This document shows, one piece after another, positions 43,729 to 54,556 of a stretch of DNA of 64,000 nt. The stretch is from Alnus glutinosa. Lineage: Eukaryota; Streptophyta; Magnoliopsida; Fagales; Betulaceae. Where the stretch lies: positions 25,926,501 through 25,990,500 of the forward strand of contig NC_084892.1 in NCBI RefSeq assembly GCF_958979055.1, in the 5' to 3' direction. Position numbers and translations under genes: made by a program. Each line of letters opens with the position of its first letter. The stretch's first letter is position 1. The notes under the pieces are model-generated. The model was not told the DNA's origin. It was given only the letters and a program-made list of their open reading frames with translations, and ran no database searches.

Positions 43729-43999
43729 AGGGTGCGTTTCAGATTGTGATTTCGTAGACAATAAGTGCGATTTTAAACTAAATCGCATAACATAAATCGT
43801 TTTGGGAACTGCGTTTTTAAAAATTACGATTTCAAAACGCAGAAAATCTGCTTTTTCAAATCGCATGTGAGATGGTGCTTTTTTTAAAACGCAGAATTTT
43901 AAATGCTAAACTGCGATTTTGCCCAACGCTTAACTGCGTTTTTAAAAATTATTTTTTTCAAATCGCACATTTTAAAATCGTAAACCCAAACGGATCTTA
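43729..43999. repeat. TIR repeat with AAAACGCAG/CTGCGTTTT motifs
   Basis: The left end 'aagggtgcgtttcagattg' and right end 'acccaaacggatctta' are imperfect inverted repeats. Inside, 'ctgcgttttt' and 'aaaacgcag' alternate with 'aaatcgca'. A decayed relative is at 61640-61915. Probably a non-autonomous DNA transposon. Confidence 0.6.
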
Positions 44000-44626
44000 C
44001 ATAGAAGCTCTCTAAGTTGCGTAGACACTGAGGAATAAAGAACAAAAAAAAAAAAAAAAAATTGGTGTAGATATAACTCATTGATTGATGAAGCAAAAAT
44101 TATGCTGAATAATTTGTAAACTTGAAAGGTAAATCATGTCATATATAATTTAAACCTTATATAGTTACAGGGTTATGACATTATAAGTTATTAAATTTTT
44201 ATCCTAAAGAACACTTTGCTAGTGCCGTATAGGATTTTTACCAAAGAGGCTTTCCACATAAATCCACAAAAGGTAAGTCAACGGTGGATCAATGACAGTT
44301 TCCTAGTCCTATAATTAATTTGGTGGTAAAAGAAATCATTCCTTCCACATCGAAAACCTCCATCATACATTCAATCTTTTTTTACTCTTTCTTTACGTTG
44401 GAAAGAATAGTGTTGATGATATTTACAACCTGAAAGTGATAGTCTATTATTAATAATAATTAAGTATGCAATATTATTCATCATTTTCTTAATTATTTCA
44501 TAGCTTATAAAATGAAGTGATTGTTAATTTACATAATAAATTGTGATATACCACCAGTGTAACTTCCTACAAATTATGAAAAAATTTAACTTCTTGTTGA
44601 CTATGTATCAATTATCATACGAGTTA
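44000..44626. other. Intergenic, no gene seen
   Basis: AT-rich DNA without coding signal. A long A-run is at about 44043-44060. Confidence 0.5.
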
Positions 44627-45355
44627 GCGAGAGGGGGGGGGGGGTTTCTCTTCTTTCTAGTTTGAAAGGGGGTGAGGGGTTACCCCCGACCTCCTGTTTA
44701 TTTCTAATCCTTGTTTTTCGGTTTGGTATTGAGCCGTAGATTACTATCTTTTCTTCTCTCTATGTGTCGTTATGTGAAACCAAAAGGTGCAAATATTTTT
44801 CTTTAATCCTTCCGAAGATTTCAATCTATTGTTGGGTTAATTGGATGAGGTGCCAGCGGCCACCCAGTAGAAGAATAGTGTCTCTTAATCATTTTGACTC
44901 GGCTTTTGGGCCGCTTCTTTGAAATTGGATCTATGCTTCCACGTCAATCTTTGCATATCACAAGCCTCTCCAGGGTGTTCGTCGTTGTCCTCCACCGCTG
45001 TCCAGGCGTGCTTTCCCCGACCATCCATACATCGGAGCCAGGTGTGTGCTCACCGGTGCACGTTGGCTTCACCATCTCTTCCAGTTCTTGGTTGGCAATT
45101 CCCAGTAGTTTTTGTGGTTTCTCTAATGGTGAGAGGTCTTCTGGTGAGGGCGTGTGGTATACACGCGCCGTCACCAGTGACTCGCAGTGCTCATATTAGC
45201 CGACCAATGTTGTTTTGTCCATCTGCTTAGTCAACTGCTCCACAAGTCAAGATTCAATCTTGAACTTTATTTTTAAGCGTCTTTCTACCTTTAATTATTG
45301 CCAATGGCCCTTTAGGTCTCATATTATAATGAATATTTATTTGTTAAAAAAAAAA
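44627..45355 (+). mobile_element. Retroposon copy (family shared with 57391-58360)
   Basis: The body shares 'gtgttcgtcgt', 'gtcctccacc', 'gagaggtcttct', 'gtggtatacac' and 'gtctcatattataatgaat' with the reverse complement of 57391-58360. It ends with the A-run at 45346-45355, so it inserted on the plus strand by target-primed reverse transcription. The G-run at 44632-44643 marks the 5' end. Reading frames are short and not conserved between copies, so it is non-autonomous or derived from an untranslated region. Confidence 0.72.
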
Positions 45356-45607
45356 TTATCGTTTTTAATTTAAAATTGAAATAAGTTAGACAAAAAACTT
45401 TTCACTCATATCGTTTTTAATTTCGTTTGTTGAAATTTTTATTTTTGTCTTTTATTTTTCTTCTATAAATAAAAATATTAACAACCAATTCAAATACATA
45501 GCATTCTTAAAAACACAAAAACAGTTTTAATATTTATGTTATATTATGAAAATTTTCAAATAAAAAAGACCGTCCAAAATATATTAACAAGATAAATTCT
45601 TTTTTGT

Positions 45608-45731
45608 ATTCTCATATTATTCTTTTATCCTCTTGTTTTGAAAATCAACACTTGCATTTGTAAGATTCAGACGTGGGTTCTAAAGATTCAATAGTTAATT
45701 TTCAAAACAAGAGGATATGAGAACGACATAG
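45608..45731. repeat. Short inverted repeat (MITE-like)
   Basis: 'atcctcttgttttgaaaat' near 45628 and its reverse complement 'attttcaaaacaagaggat' near 45697 frame about 45 bases. The outer 'tctcatatt' / 'atatgaga' also pair. No definite target duplication. Confidence 0.5.
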
Positions 45732-45939
45732 TGTACTAAATAGCATGTCTTTATTAACAAACACATTTTTGTTTGAGATAAAATATATTGTCACCCCAAG
45801 ACATAACTCTTGACCACATTTGCCAACGTGACAACTTTAGTTTTACTTTCTTTTTGAGTTTCAAAAAGAAAACCTTAAAGCTAGTTAGGAGACAATCTTG
45901 CCATATAGACAATGTAATCAAGAGTTGTCATTCTCCCTC

Positions 45940-46170
45940 TATTTCTTTTCACTTATTTCAAAAATATCAAATCAAAAACATTTTAACTTTTTTACACTTT
46001 TTATATCACATCAATAATTTTTTATTATTATTCAAATAAAAAAAATTCACTACAAAACAAAACATTTTCACTTTTCTATAAAACATTCTTAAATTTTATA
46101 TTACATCAATCACTTTTTACTATACAATACACAAATATTTCCCTACCCAATTCCTTACCAAACATTCCTA
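45940..46170. repeat. Dispersed TIR repeat (GGGCTTGTTTG family), copy 3, decayed
   Basis: Shares 'atatcacatcaataatttt' and 'cactttttacta' with the copies at 32.7 and 35.7 kb, but the left terminal repeat is no longer clear. Confidence 0.5.
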
Positions 46171-46179
46171 TATCTTTTT

Positions 46180-48184
46180 TTGTTTAGACATACTGTTTAG
46201 TACATTTCGATCATTCTTCCATTTTAAAAATTAGCAATTAGATTGTTAGAATTCACGCTCCGATTATTGATTTTTAAAATGAGATAATAGAATAAGAATT
46301 TGAGAATACAATAAAGCATTTCTAATTTTTTTTTATTAAGAAAAATTATAAGATGAAACTGATCCCCTGCATTCAGTGATACACTGCATTCTATATTTCT
46401 ATATGAGGGTCGATGCAACGTTCAATCACGGTTGCTTATTATAAAAAAATAAAAAAATAAAAATAGAAAGAAAGTCCAATCGTGGTTGAGGTCACAAAAC
46501 CACTCTCTTAAGTTAACCAAATATATTGATATTTTGGGTTGACGCGCCATGACATGACATGTCAAGATCAATAATAACAATAAATTAATAATCCGAAATA
46601 TCAGCAAACCATGCTTTTTCCCTAATTATCTTATCAACTCCGATAATCCTGATAACGCCATTGATTGATTTTTTCTTTTCTTTAACACATCGACAACAGC
46701 TAGACATGTTACCCACAAATTATGGACAAAAAGAAGGGCGCCGGCCTCCTTTTAGCTAGTTATGCTGTTTATGTCCTCCTTAATTCCCACCCGAACGTGA
46801 CAAATTTAAACAACATGCCCTAATTTAATTCTGATGTGGCTGCTTCGTCTAAACCCTCTAACTCCCCCACTTCCCCCACTTCACAGTCTTATTAATATTA
46901 TTATAAGTATAACATACACCTAACCTCTTCTGCAATGCAGTGCTTTGACTTGGATAATCAGTACCCGGGATTCGGGAAAGGGAAAAATATTTAAAATATT
47001 ATAATAGTTGTTCTTTTCATAAACTTACTCTCTAAGTATTAATTACCTCAAATTAATAAAGCTCAAATAATTTGACATGTTTTCGAAGGTCTAAATTGAG
47101 GTAGGGCCGTCTACGAGATACCCATCTGAATTGGGTGGCAATTCACTCAGACTCAGTCTCTCAGTGATTAGACTCGCGTTGAGGAGATAGTCAACGAATG
47201 TAAAGATTACGTTTTAATTGATTCTCCCTCTTTCGGCGGGAAAGTTTAGAGAAATTGCACGAAAACAAGAAGCAATTTGTGCTTTTTTTCTTTTTTCCTT
47301 TTTATTTTTTCTTTCTCTTTTTTTGATTTCTCATTTTTCTCCTTCGAGAGCAAGGTCGCAGAGAAAATCGTGCCCAGCATGCCGACTGTCTGACTCCTAA
47401 AAATGCGTCACGTTGTAGAGAAGCGAGTATGGACACGAAAAGATCTTACGGTCAATGATAGCACTATGGGCGGCCAGATATGCGAGTATGAAAATGTTGG
47501 ATTTTGGATTTCGGCGTTTCGCCAATCTGGGACGTCTGGACTTCTTTTTCCACTTGGGGACGTCACTGTGCTATGCCTTTCCGCAGGTAACCACGTCCCT
47601 ACCACGTCCCCTATTTCCTTTTCACTGTTTTTGTCAGTCCCTTTTTAATCGAATCAAATAAATTTAATTTCCGATTTCTTTTTCTTTTTCCCATTTTATA
47701 TGGATGCATAATAATCGAGAACTGAAGATGATCCTTACATAATTAAATTTTGAGATTAGTGATAATCAAAGTTTTGATTACGACCCATGAGACTTAAATG
47801 AGCCTTACAAATGGAGTTCCTGATTATGGAGGGGGTGTTGGGTGAGTTGGGTCCGCGACAGGGAGAGAGGACAGCGCCGACCAACGCCGGCAGTTTGGCA
47901 AGTGGATAACGACACGCCGTAAAGAGGTACACAGTAAACGACGGCCGTCAAAACAAACGGATGCAGCTGTAGGCCTGTAGCCTTTGAGTCGTTTGACCAG
48001 AACAATAAGGCAGTTGAGCTGCCCAAGTATTAGCACTGCATGTCACCACGTCACCCAGATTTAGATTCTCATTTATTGAATAAAGTTTGTGTATTATAAT
48101 ATTAGTTCATAAATGGCAAAGATACGACGCATTTGAGTTCATGATACATTGATACTTCTTTGACTACTTTACAGATCACGAGAA
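46180..48184. other. Intergenic, no gene supported
   Basis: A weak inverted repeat is near 46220-46285. 47200-47650 and 47820-48030 are GC-richer than their surroundings, with frames of up to 82 codons, but no domain or splice structure was recognised. They could be promoter-like or decayed sequence. Confidence 0.4.
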
Positions 48185-48199
48185 TGGAGTTGAGACTCT

Positions 48200-48218
48200 T
48201 TTTCTTCTTCTTTCTTCT

Positions 48219-48257
<39 letters not shown>

Positions 48258-49216
48258 TACATGAAGAACAGAATTACAACACTAATGAAAAACAACAAAA
48301 ACAAAGGCCGGGCAACCATAAATTTAAACTAAAAACAAAAGTATGCGGGGGCAATGCAATTGAAGATGTATGCCCAATGATTCGTAACACGGATACCAAA
48401 AATCGAGGCCACCAGTTAAGGTTGTATAAGATGTATAAAGAGTCCGAATAACTCAAACACCAATACAGAGATAAACAGAGAGAAATTACAACATGTAAGC
48501 CCAAAACAAAACACAACAACAACAACAAAAAAAAGGAAAATAACCAACAACAGAGGCCCAGATGAGGGGAGGGGAGTGGGAGCCACCTCTGGTGGCGTGT
48601 GAGAGCCATGCGCGGCCAAAGGTAGGCCTCTCGCCAGTGGGAGACGCTGGAGCCGCCAAAGAACGCCGCAAGCCGTGGTGGGAAAAGGTGGAAGGAGGAG
48701 ACGTGGTCCACACACGCCAGGAATATCCCTGGCGCGTGCAGAAGACGCTCCAGCGAAGGGGCAGCAATGGGGAGCACGAAGATCGTCTGTGGACTTGGAA
48801 GACGCCGGCGAACCCATTGGTGAGGCGTGGGTCGTGCGAACATTGGTCGGGAAGAGTAGATCTAGATCCGAAGATTTCGACCCAAAAAACCATCCAAAAA
48901 ATGCACAAAACATGGTGGAAGGAGACAGGATAAACCGGTGAGCTCTGTGTTGAGAGCAGATCAAGAAGATAAAGAGTCGAAAAAAAAAAAAAAAAAATCC
49001 AGCAAGAGCTTTGGTGGGTTGGTTGGTACGAGAGAAAACTCTCAAGGGTTTTGGGTGGCTGGTCAGTTGGGCGGAGAGAGGAGAAGGAGAGGAAAATGGG
49101 GTTGCAAGGAAGAGGGAGGAGGTGACAGGTAAAAGGAGGGAGGGAAGCTTTTCGGCTTGCACAGGGAAGAAGTCACAAGGAGGAGAGAGAACGGAGGAAA
49201 TCTAGGCAATTCTGTT
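48200..49216 (-). mobile_element. Retroposon with 15-bp target duplication and poly(A), minus strand
   Basis: TGGAGTTGAGACTCT occurs at 48185-48199 and again, perfectly, at 49217-49231. Between them lies sequence whose minus strand ends in a long A-tail (T-run at 48222-48254 on the plus strand). These are the marks of LINE-machinery insertion. A minus-strand frame at 49162-48416 (248 codons) is rich in Pro, Ser, Phe and Leu and has no recognised domain. The 3' part ('gttgtaattctgttcttcat' before the tail) looks like an untranslated end. It may be a non-autonomous LINE relative or a processed copy of a host transcript. Confidence 0.85.
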
Positions 49217-49231
49217 TGGAGTTGAGACTCT

Positions 49232-49951
49232 AGTTATGAAACACTTCAGCCCTAAAAATGTATGATGTTATGTGAACGATTTTCAAACACATAATGGGAT
49301 AGTCTTTTAGATTTTGAGTTAATTAGGCATTAAATTCTAATGAAGCCTAGACCTTTTAAATTTTGAAAAAAATTAAATATTTTCAAACATTAGGTTTGAG
49401 ATTAATTCGTGTGTATTTTTTATTAATTGATCAACCTTTAAATATGGGACTATACAAATCAAACTAAAAGACTGAAGATAAACTTTTATAAAGAACAATA
49501 AAAATTTACTACTAAATGACTTATGCACTATAGTACTGCAAATAAATAAAAGACTCTGACTTAAAATGATAACTATAGCTTTTTTTATTTAATTAAACTA
49601 CGACTATTCTAATATAAGTTACAACAAATATAACTTCGATAATTTTATTGGATACATGCTTGTGAGTCATGCCAACATCATTTACACACTGTAGAATTAT
49701 ACTTTCACAACATATAACCCATGTGAAGTGAATGAATTATAAAAGGAATTCATACGTTATTTTTTCACTAAATGAAACTGACTTTATGAGTTATTCAAGG
49801 GAGTTGTAATTGTAACTTGAAAAATCATTTTAAAATAATAGTGCAGATGTAACAAGTACTTTTCAAATATTCAAAGTAGATTTTGTGATGAATGATGGAT
49901 TTTTCTTCCAAAGTATTGAGAATTCAAACAATGATTCACCTTTACGCATTA
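49232..49951. other. Intergenic, no gene seen
   Basis: AT-rich DNA without coding signal or clear repeats. Confidence 0.55.
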
Positions 49952-50769
49952 TGTTGGGGAATGGGCCATCAGCCCAGTCCAAGAGTTAAGCGTAACACCA
50001 ACGCCACTCGAGCCTCCGAGGTATCTGGGTCCAATCTCATATCCAACTCTTGGCCCTAACCACAACAAGAAACAAAACTATGGCACACCGCCCGAGGTCC
50101 TGTCGAAACGACTAGACTTGCATCAATAAAAACTCTTCAGAAATTCTTTTGTTACATGGCCATCGCATAATACAAACGGTGTCCCTCTTGACGAGTAATA
50201 ATGCACGGGTAAAGATAGCGTCTCGTCAAGCACCTAAATTTAAACTGTAGCCACCCTTCCTTTTATGATCATGGGATCTCTCGGTTTTTCGATTGCCAAA
50301 CGATACATCATTAAGGGAAGGCACCCGATTTGGTCCTTGCCAATTGCTAACTATGATAACCCTTGTCTACTTGGAATAGTCTATCAACAATGAGTGGGGC
50401 TCAGTGTGGTTTAGTCACTTCAACAGGGCCAAATGTCAGGGAAGAATCACCTCATTTTAGTACAGTTAGACCTCAATTCTCCCCAAAGCGTTACACATAA
50501 TACGAGAACTCTCCCTGGTGACATGTGTCAGCTAATCGTGCCAAACACCATGTTCCACCTCAAGATCGGCGAAATAAGGGAGTCACTTGCACAAGAAAGG
50601 TTGAGTTGTATAAAAAGGCAAGGGAACCCCTAAGGTAGGCAAACACAAATGCTACTAAAAAAATTGCACTAAAAAAAATAGAATGTTGACTTACGCATTG
50701 GAGTGTCTTTGCCTCCGGCCAAAAACCTTTTGACGCTTTCCTTGCCTTATGGGAATAGCTTTCGCCACA
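49952..50769 (+). mobile_element. Probable Ty3/gypsy LTR fragment
   Basis: Starts TGTTGGGGAATGGGCC. Contains a TATA-like box (tataaaaaggc, 50609-50619) and then the stretch 'gacttacgcattggagtgtc' near 50690, followed by 'tttgcctccggcc'. That order is typical of LTRs of plant gypsy elements. No partner LTR, primer-binding site or coding region is nearby, so it is a solo or truncated LTR. The right end is uncertain. Confidence 0.55.
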
Positions 50770-52320
50770 TATGAAGAAAGTTTATTTAATGCGTTGCCCA
50801 ACGAAAATATGAGCCATAGTTTCAATACATAAAATGGTGTATCAAAAATTGCACCGACACATTACATCCATAGCCTTCATTACAAATATGATACACTAGT
50901 TCACTTGATGAACTTGTCATATTATAATGCCACAAATATTGCAGTAGAACTGATGAAAATGTTGGAAAAGAAAAGAAAAAAATGTTAAATTATACAATAT
51001 ATAGCAATTTTGTAATTGAGTAACGTTAAAAATCACATTTTTAATCTCATAGCTACTCTTCATAATGCTGACGTGGCAGTAGCAACTAACTCTTGATTTA
51101 TTTTATTTTATTATTATTTTTTAATAATGAATGATTAAAAGATTGATTGTGACTAACATGCTAGCATTGTTGGATAATTGTAAGATAAAACATATTATTT
51201 TTAGCCATTCTTTTAATAAGGACTAATTCAAATATTGGTTGAAACTGTCATGTTAATATTGTAAAAAAAGGTATGGATTATAGCATTACTCAAAGCAATG
51301 GGCTTAGATGTTTGACTTTTTTTTTTTTTTTTTTTTTTTCTTATATATATATGCTCAAAAGTTAGGTTTAGACCTTATTAAAACTAGGTTTTGTCCCTTA
51401 TTATTCTATGCAAAAAATAAAATAAAATGTGTACTAAATCTCATTACAGATAAGATATATCATATATTGAATCAATACCAAAGAAGTTATTATAGATGAT
51501 GATAAGACATCATTCGTTTTTTCAGTTATTAGCCTTATTTGTACTTGGGTAATCTTATAAACTAAACTTGCTAAGAATCCTAAGATCATTATTCGATTGA
51601 TTTCCAAGAAAATTTGACAAAATGTTTGCTCCCTGCGGAATCGGGATCTAGATGATCAGCCTGTAGAACCACCAAGAATAACTGTTTTTATCCAAAAGAA
51701 CAAAAACAAAGAATATTTTTTCATGCCTGCAAACTGTTTGCAATGTGGAGGACAGCAAGGGCAAAAGAGTCAATGCGGCAGAGAATGACTTGTATGCCAA
51801 GGTTGAGGCCCTGGAGTGCCAAGTGGACTGCGAGGAAGGACAAATGTCTGCTACTCCGCGACGCTCTCTTCCTCAACCGCTAAGCAAACGAGGGGCGAGT
51901 GAACGAGTGCGGAGTGGTCAGTGCCACCCACGTCGTGCAGAGAGGCTTGTGATATTTTCGACCCAAAAAATAAAAAAATAATAAATAAAAAACCACTCCC
52001 ACTCACAACTCACTCTAACGCCCCCAAAAAAAGGCAAAATTTTCTCACGGCGTGGCCTGGAGAGTCACATGCAGGCCAAGTGCCCCACTGTTGTCAGACG
52101 GGGCCCACCGCGTTCTCTGCATTATATCTTACCTGGCGGCAACTTTCCCATCCTGTGGAGTCGGCGCGTGCTCCACTTCCCTATTCGTCGAGTGTGAATG
52201 ATATGCCACTTTCCCACGCCCTTCTCTCCTCCCTAAAAAGCACAGATTTCTCTCTCTCTCTCTCTCTTCCTCTCGTAACGAAGAAAGAAAAAGCAATTAA
52301 TTAAGCAAAGAGCCAAATCA
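50770..52320. other. Intergenic and promoter side of the 52.6-kb gene
   Basis: 50770-51740 is AT-rich without genes. 51745-51981 is a GC-richer 78-codon frame without a recognised domain. From 52040 the composition becomes promoter-like, and a (CT)n tract at 52249-52268 probably lies in or near the 5' UTR of the next gene. Confidence 0.45.
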
Positions 52321-52593
52321 CTCTACTCTGACTGTGTTAAAAAGGGGGTTGAGGCCCTCGTAAGCCCCAGTTTCCTTCAATCACTCCCCATCTATCTCTT
52401 GCTGCTTTTTGATTCGGCTGGGGCCCTGAGGCTGCACATCCAGCAAACCCCAACTGGGTTTGTGATTATTAAATCTTAACCAAGCAGCAATCCCGCTCAT
52501 CTCTTCAGGCAACCAAGACCCTCAAATATCCGATACTCTGTGTTTCGTCTCCGTATTAGCTTCTCTCTTCTTTCTCCTTTTCGAGTCTTTAGG

Positions 52594-54556
52594 ATGGCTG
52601 TGAGTTTGGACGACGCCGAGTTTTGGCTCCCGCCTGAGTTTCTCACTGATGACGACTTAGCCGTGGAAAAGAATGGGAGCGGCAAGAATGAAGGAAATGG
52701 AGTCGGCTTGGATACCGAGGCGATGAGGGCTCTGTTCCCTTTCGACTTCCCCTACCGGTTTGGGTCTTTTGGGTCTTCCTCTGATCTCGGTTCTCCGGTT
52801 GAGTCAGTGCTCGGTTCGAGCGAGACGGAGAGCGACGAGGAGGACTACCTCGCTGGATTGACCCTCCAAATAGCTCGCTCAACTCTCGTTGACGATTCCA
52901 GGAACATCGACCCTGTTTTTGCCTCTGAGAAAGCCAAGGCATGAGATATTAAGAGTTTTTTCCGTGCTTTTTACGCTAGTCGACTCCTTTTGTGGTGATT
53001 TCTGATTTGGAGTTTTTTCTTGCACGTTTTGCAGGCTTGGGGGGTGTCTGGTTCGCCGCAGTCGACGCTGTGCGCGTTGGGGAGCGGATGCGGATGCAGA
53101 CAGGGCTCGAGCCATGGAAGCCCAAACGGGCCTTCCCAGGCCTCTTCCCCACCGGCGACCTGGGATCTGCTTCACGCTGCTGCGGGGGAAGTCGCTAGGA
53201 TGAGGACGAACGAAGATATGTACGGACTCAACCATGGCAGAGGTCTCTTGGGTCCTCTGAGGAAGCCCTCTCCAGTGACTCTCCCCGTGAAAAACAACCC
53301 CAACTCTGAAGTTGGATTTGTTCCTCACCAGTCTCTCTCTCAGCAGCAGTTGCAAATGCAAGCCACTCAAGTAAGCTCTCTTGCACTGTGATTTTAATAA
53401 GACCCTCAAGCTTCTTACTCTTTGTTGATTATTTATTGGACTTTCTGTATTTTTTTTGTGAGCAGTTTCAGCAGCTGAGGCAGCAGCAGATGATGAGGCA
53501 ACAGGGCTCAGCGGCTTGGGGAGCACAGGCGAAGGGGACTGGACGATACCAACAGCGCCAGACGACCCACCATATGGTCCAAAACAGAGGGAGGAACAGC
53601 GAGTACGTCGGAGCCAGAAACAGTCGCCCTCTGGGTTTGTCCCCTTCTGCATGGCCCTCTCTGCAACAGGGCCAACCGCAGCCACAGCCACAGCAACAGC
53701 AACAGCAAAATGGGTCTGGCATGAGAGCTGTATTTCTTGGTACTCCAGGTGGCAAAAGGGAATGCGCAGGCACTGGTGTCTTCTTGCCCCGCCGTGTTGA
53801 CAGCCCATCTGATACCCGCCGGAAGACAGGTCCGCTGTCTGACTAGGTTCTTTTGCAGTTATGCGTTTGTGATGGATTGATTATCACTTGCGCACAGTAC
53901 TATTTCATGGACTTCTTTAATTGTTTTTGTTTCGCGAAGTTTCAGTTTAGTTTCTGTATTTCTTTCGCTCGAAGTTTTAATTATAGTATGGAATCGGACA
54001 TGTTTAGCATTTAAAAGTTTTGGGTGTTGGGTTGGTGTCGAATTTATTGTTTTATTTATAGTTTGCTCTGTATTTCGTCAGATCTGGTCATGGTTGGAAG
54101 TGTTGTTAATTTCATAGTTAAGTTAAATCATTTTTTGGAAGCTGTTTTGCTTCAGTACCTATATGCTGATTATTTCCCCCCAATTTTTTACAGCGTGTTC
54201 GACTGTTTTAGTCCCAGCGAGAGTGGTGCAGGCACTGAACTTGAACTTGGAGGAGATGATGGGCACTCAGCCTCAGCTTCAGCCTCGATTAAGCGGGACT
54301 CTCACTCCGGACGGTGGTATATTTACAGTTCCTTCCATCTCAAGCTGTTCTGCTCATTTACAGAACTATTATATTATTAATTGGTTTTTACTCGCTATTT
54401 ATGTTTGTCTTTTTTTGTGTGTTGGCGTAATTGATTGTAGATGCTGCTCTGAGGCTTCGAAGTAATAATGCCTTCCTTCCTCATCCGAAGCGCAACCTAC
54501 GGCCTCAGTCTGAAATCAACCATGAGATCCGGCTACCCCAGGAATGGACCTATTGA
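52594..54556 (+). CDS. Conserved plant protein of unknown function, five exons
   Basis: Predicted 427 aa. Exons: 52594-52938, 53035-53370, 53466-53829, 54194-54316 (donor could be three bases earlier) and 54441-54556. Phases agree and the total is a multiple of three. Intron 1 begins GC (AAG|GCATGA), and no GT donor keeps the frame; the others are GT-AG. The ATG at 52594 is used; an in-frame ATG 54 bases upstream (52540) would add 18 residues. The N-terminus is acidic (LDDAEFWLPPEFLTDDDLAV; later SSETESDEEDYLAGLT). A Gln-rich stretch is at about 295-308, then a GTGVFLPRR motif (329-337), and the protein ends in NHEIRLPQEWTY. No catalytic domain or membrane segment is seen. I recall this architecture from land-plant proteins of unknown function. 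Acidic and Gln-rich character suggests a nuclear or RNA-related role, which is only a guess. Confidence 0.85.

Noticed and set aside
47403-47661. Frames of 68-82 codons in a GC-richer stretch
   Set aside because: No domain, no splice partners, and frames overlap on both strands.
52643-53808. Minus-strand frames of up to 309 codons opposite the 52.6-kb gene
   Set aside because: They span introns and exons of the plus-strand gene indiscriminately and carry no domain. The plus-strand exon model with consistent phases explains the region.
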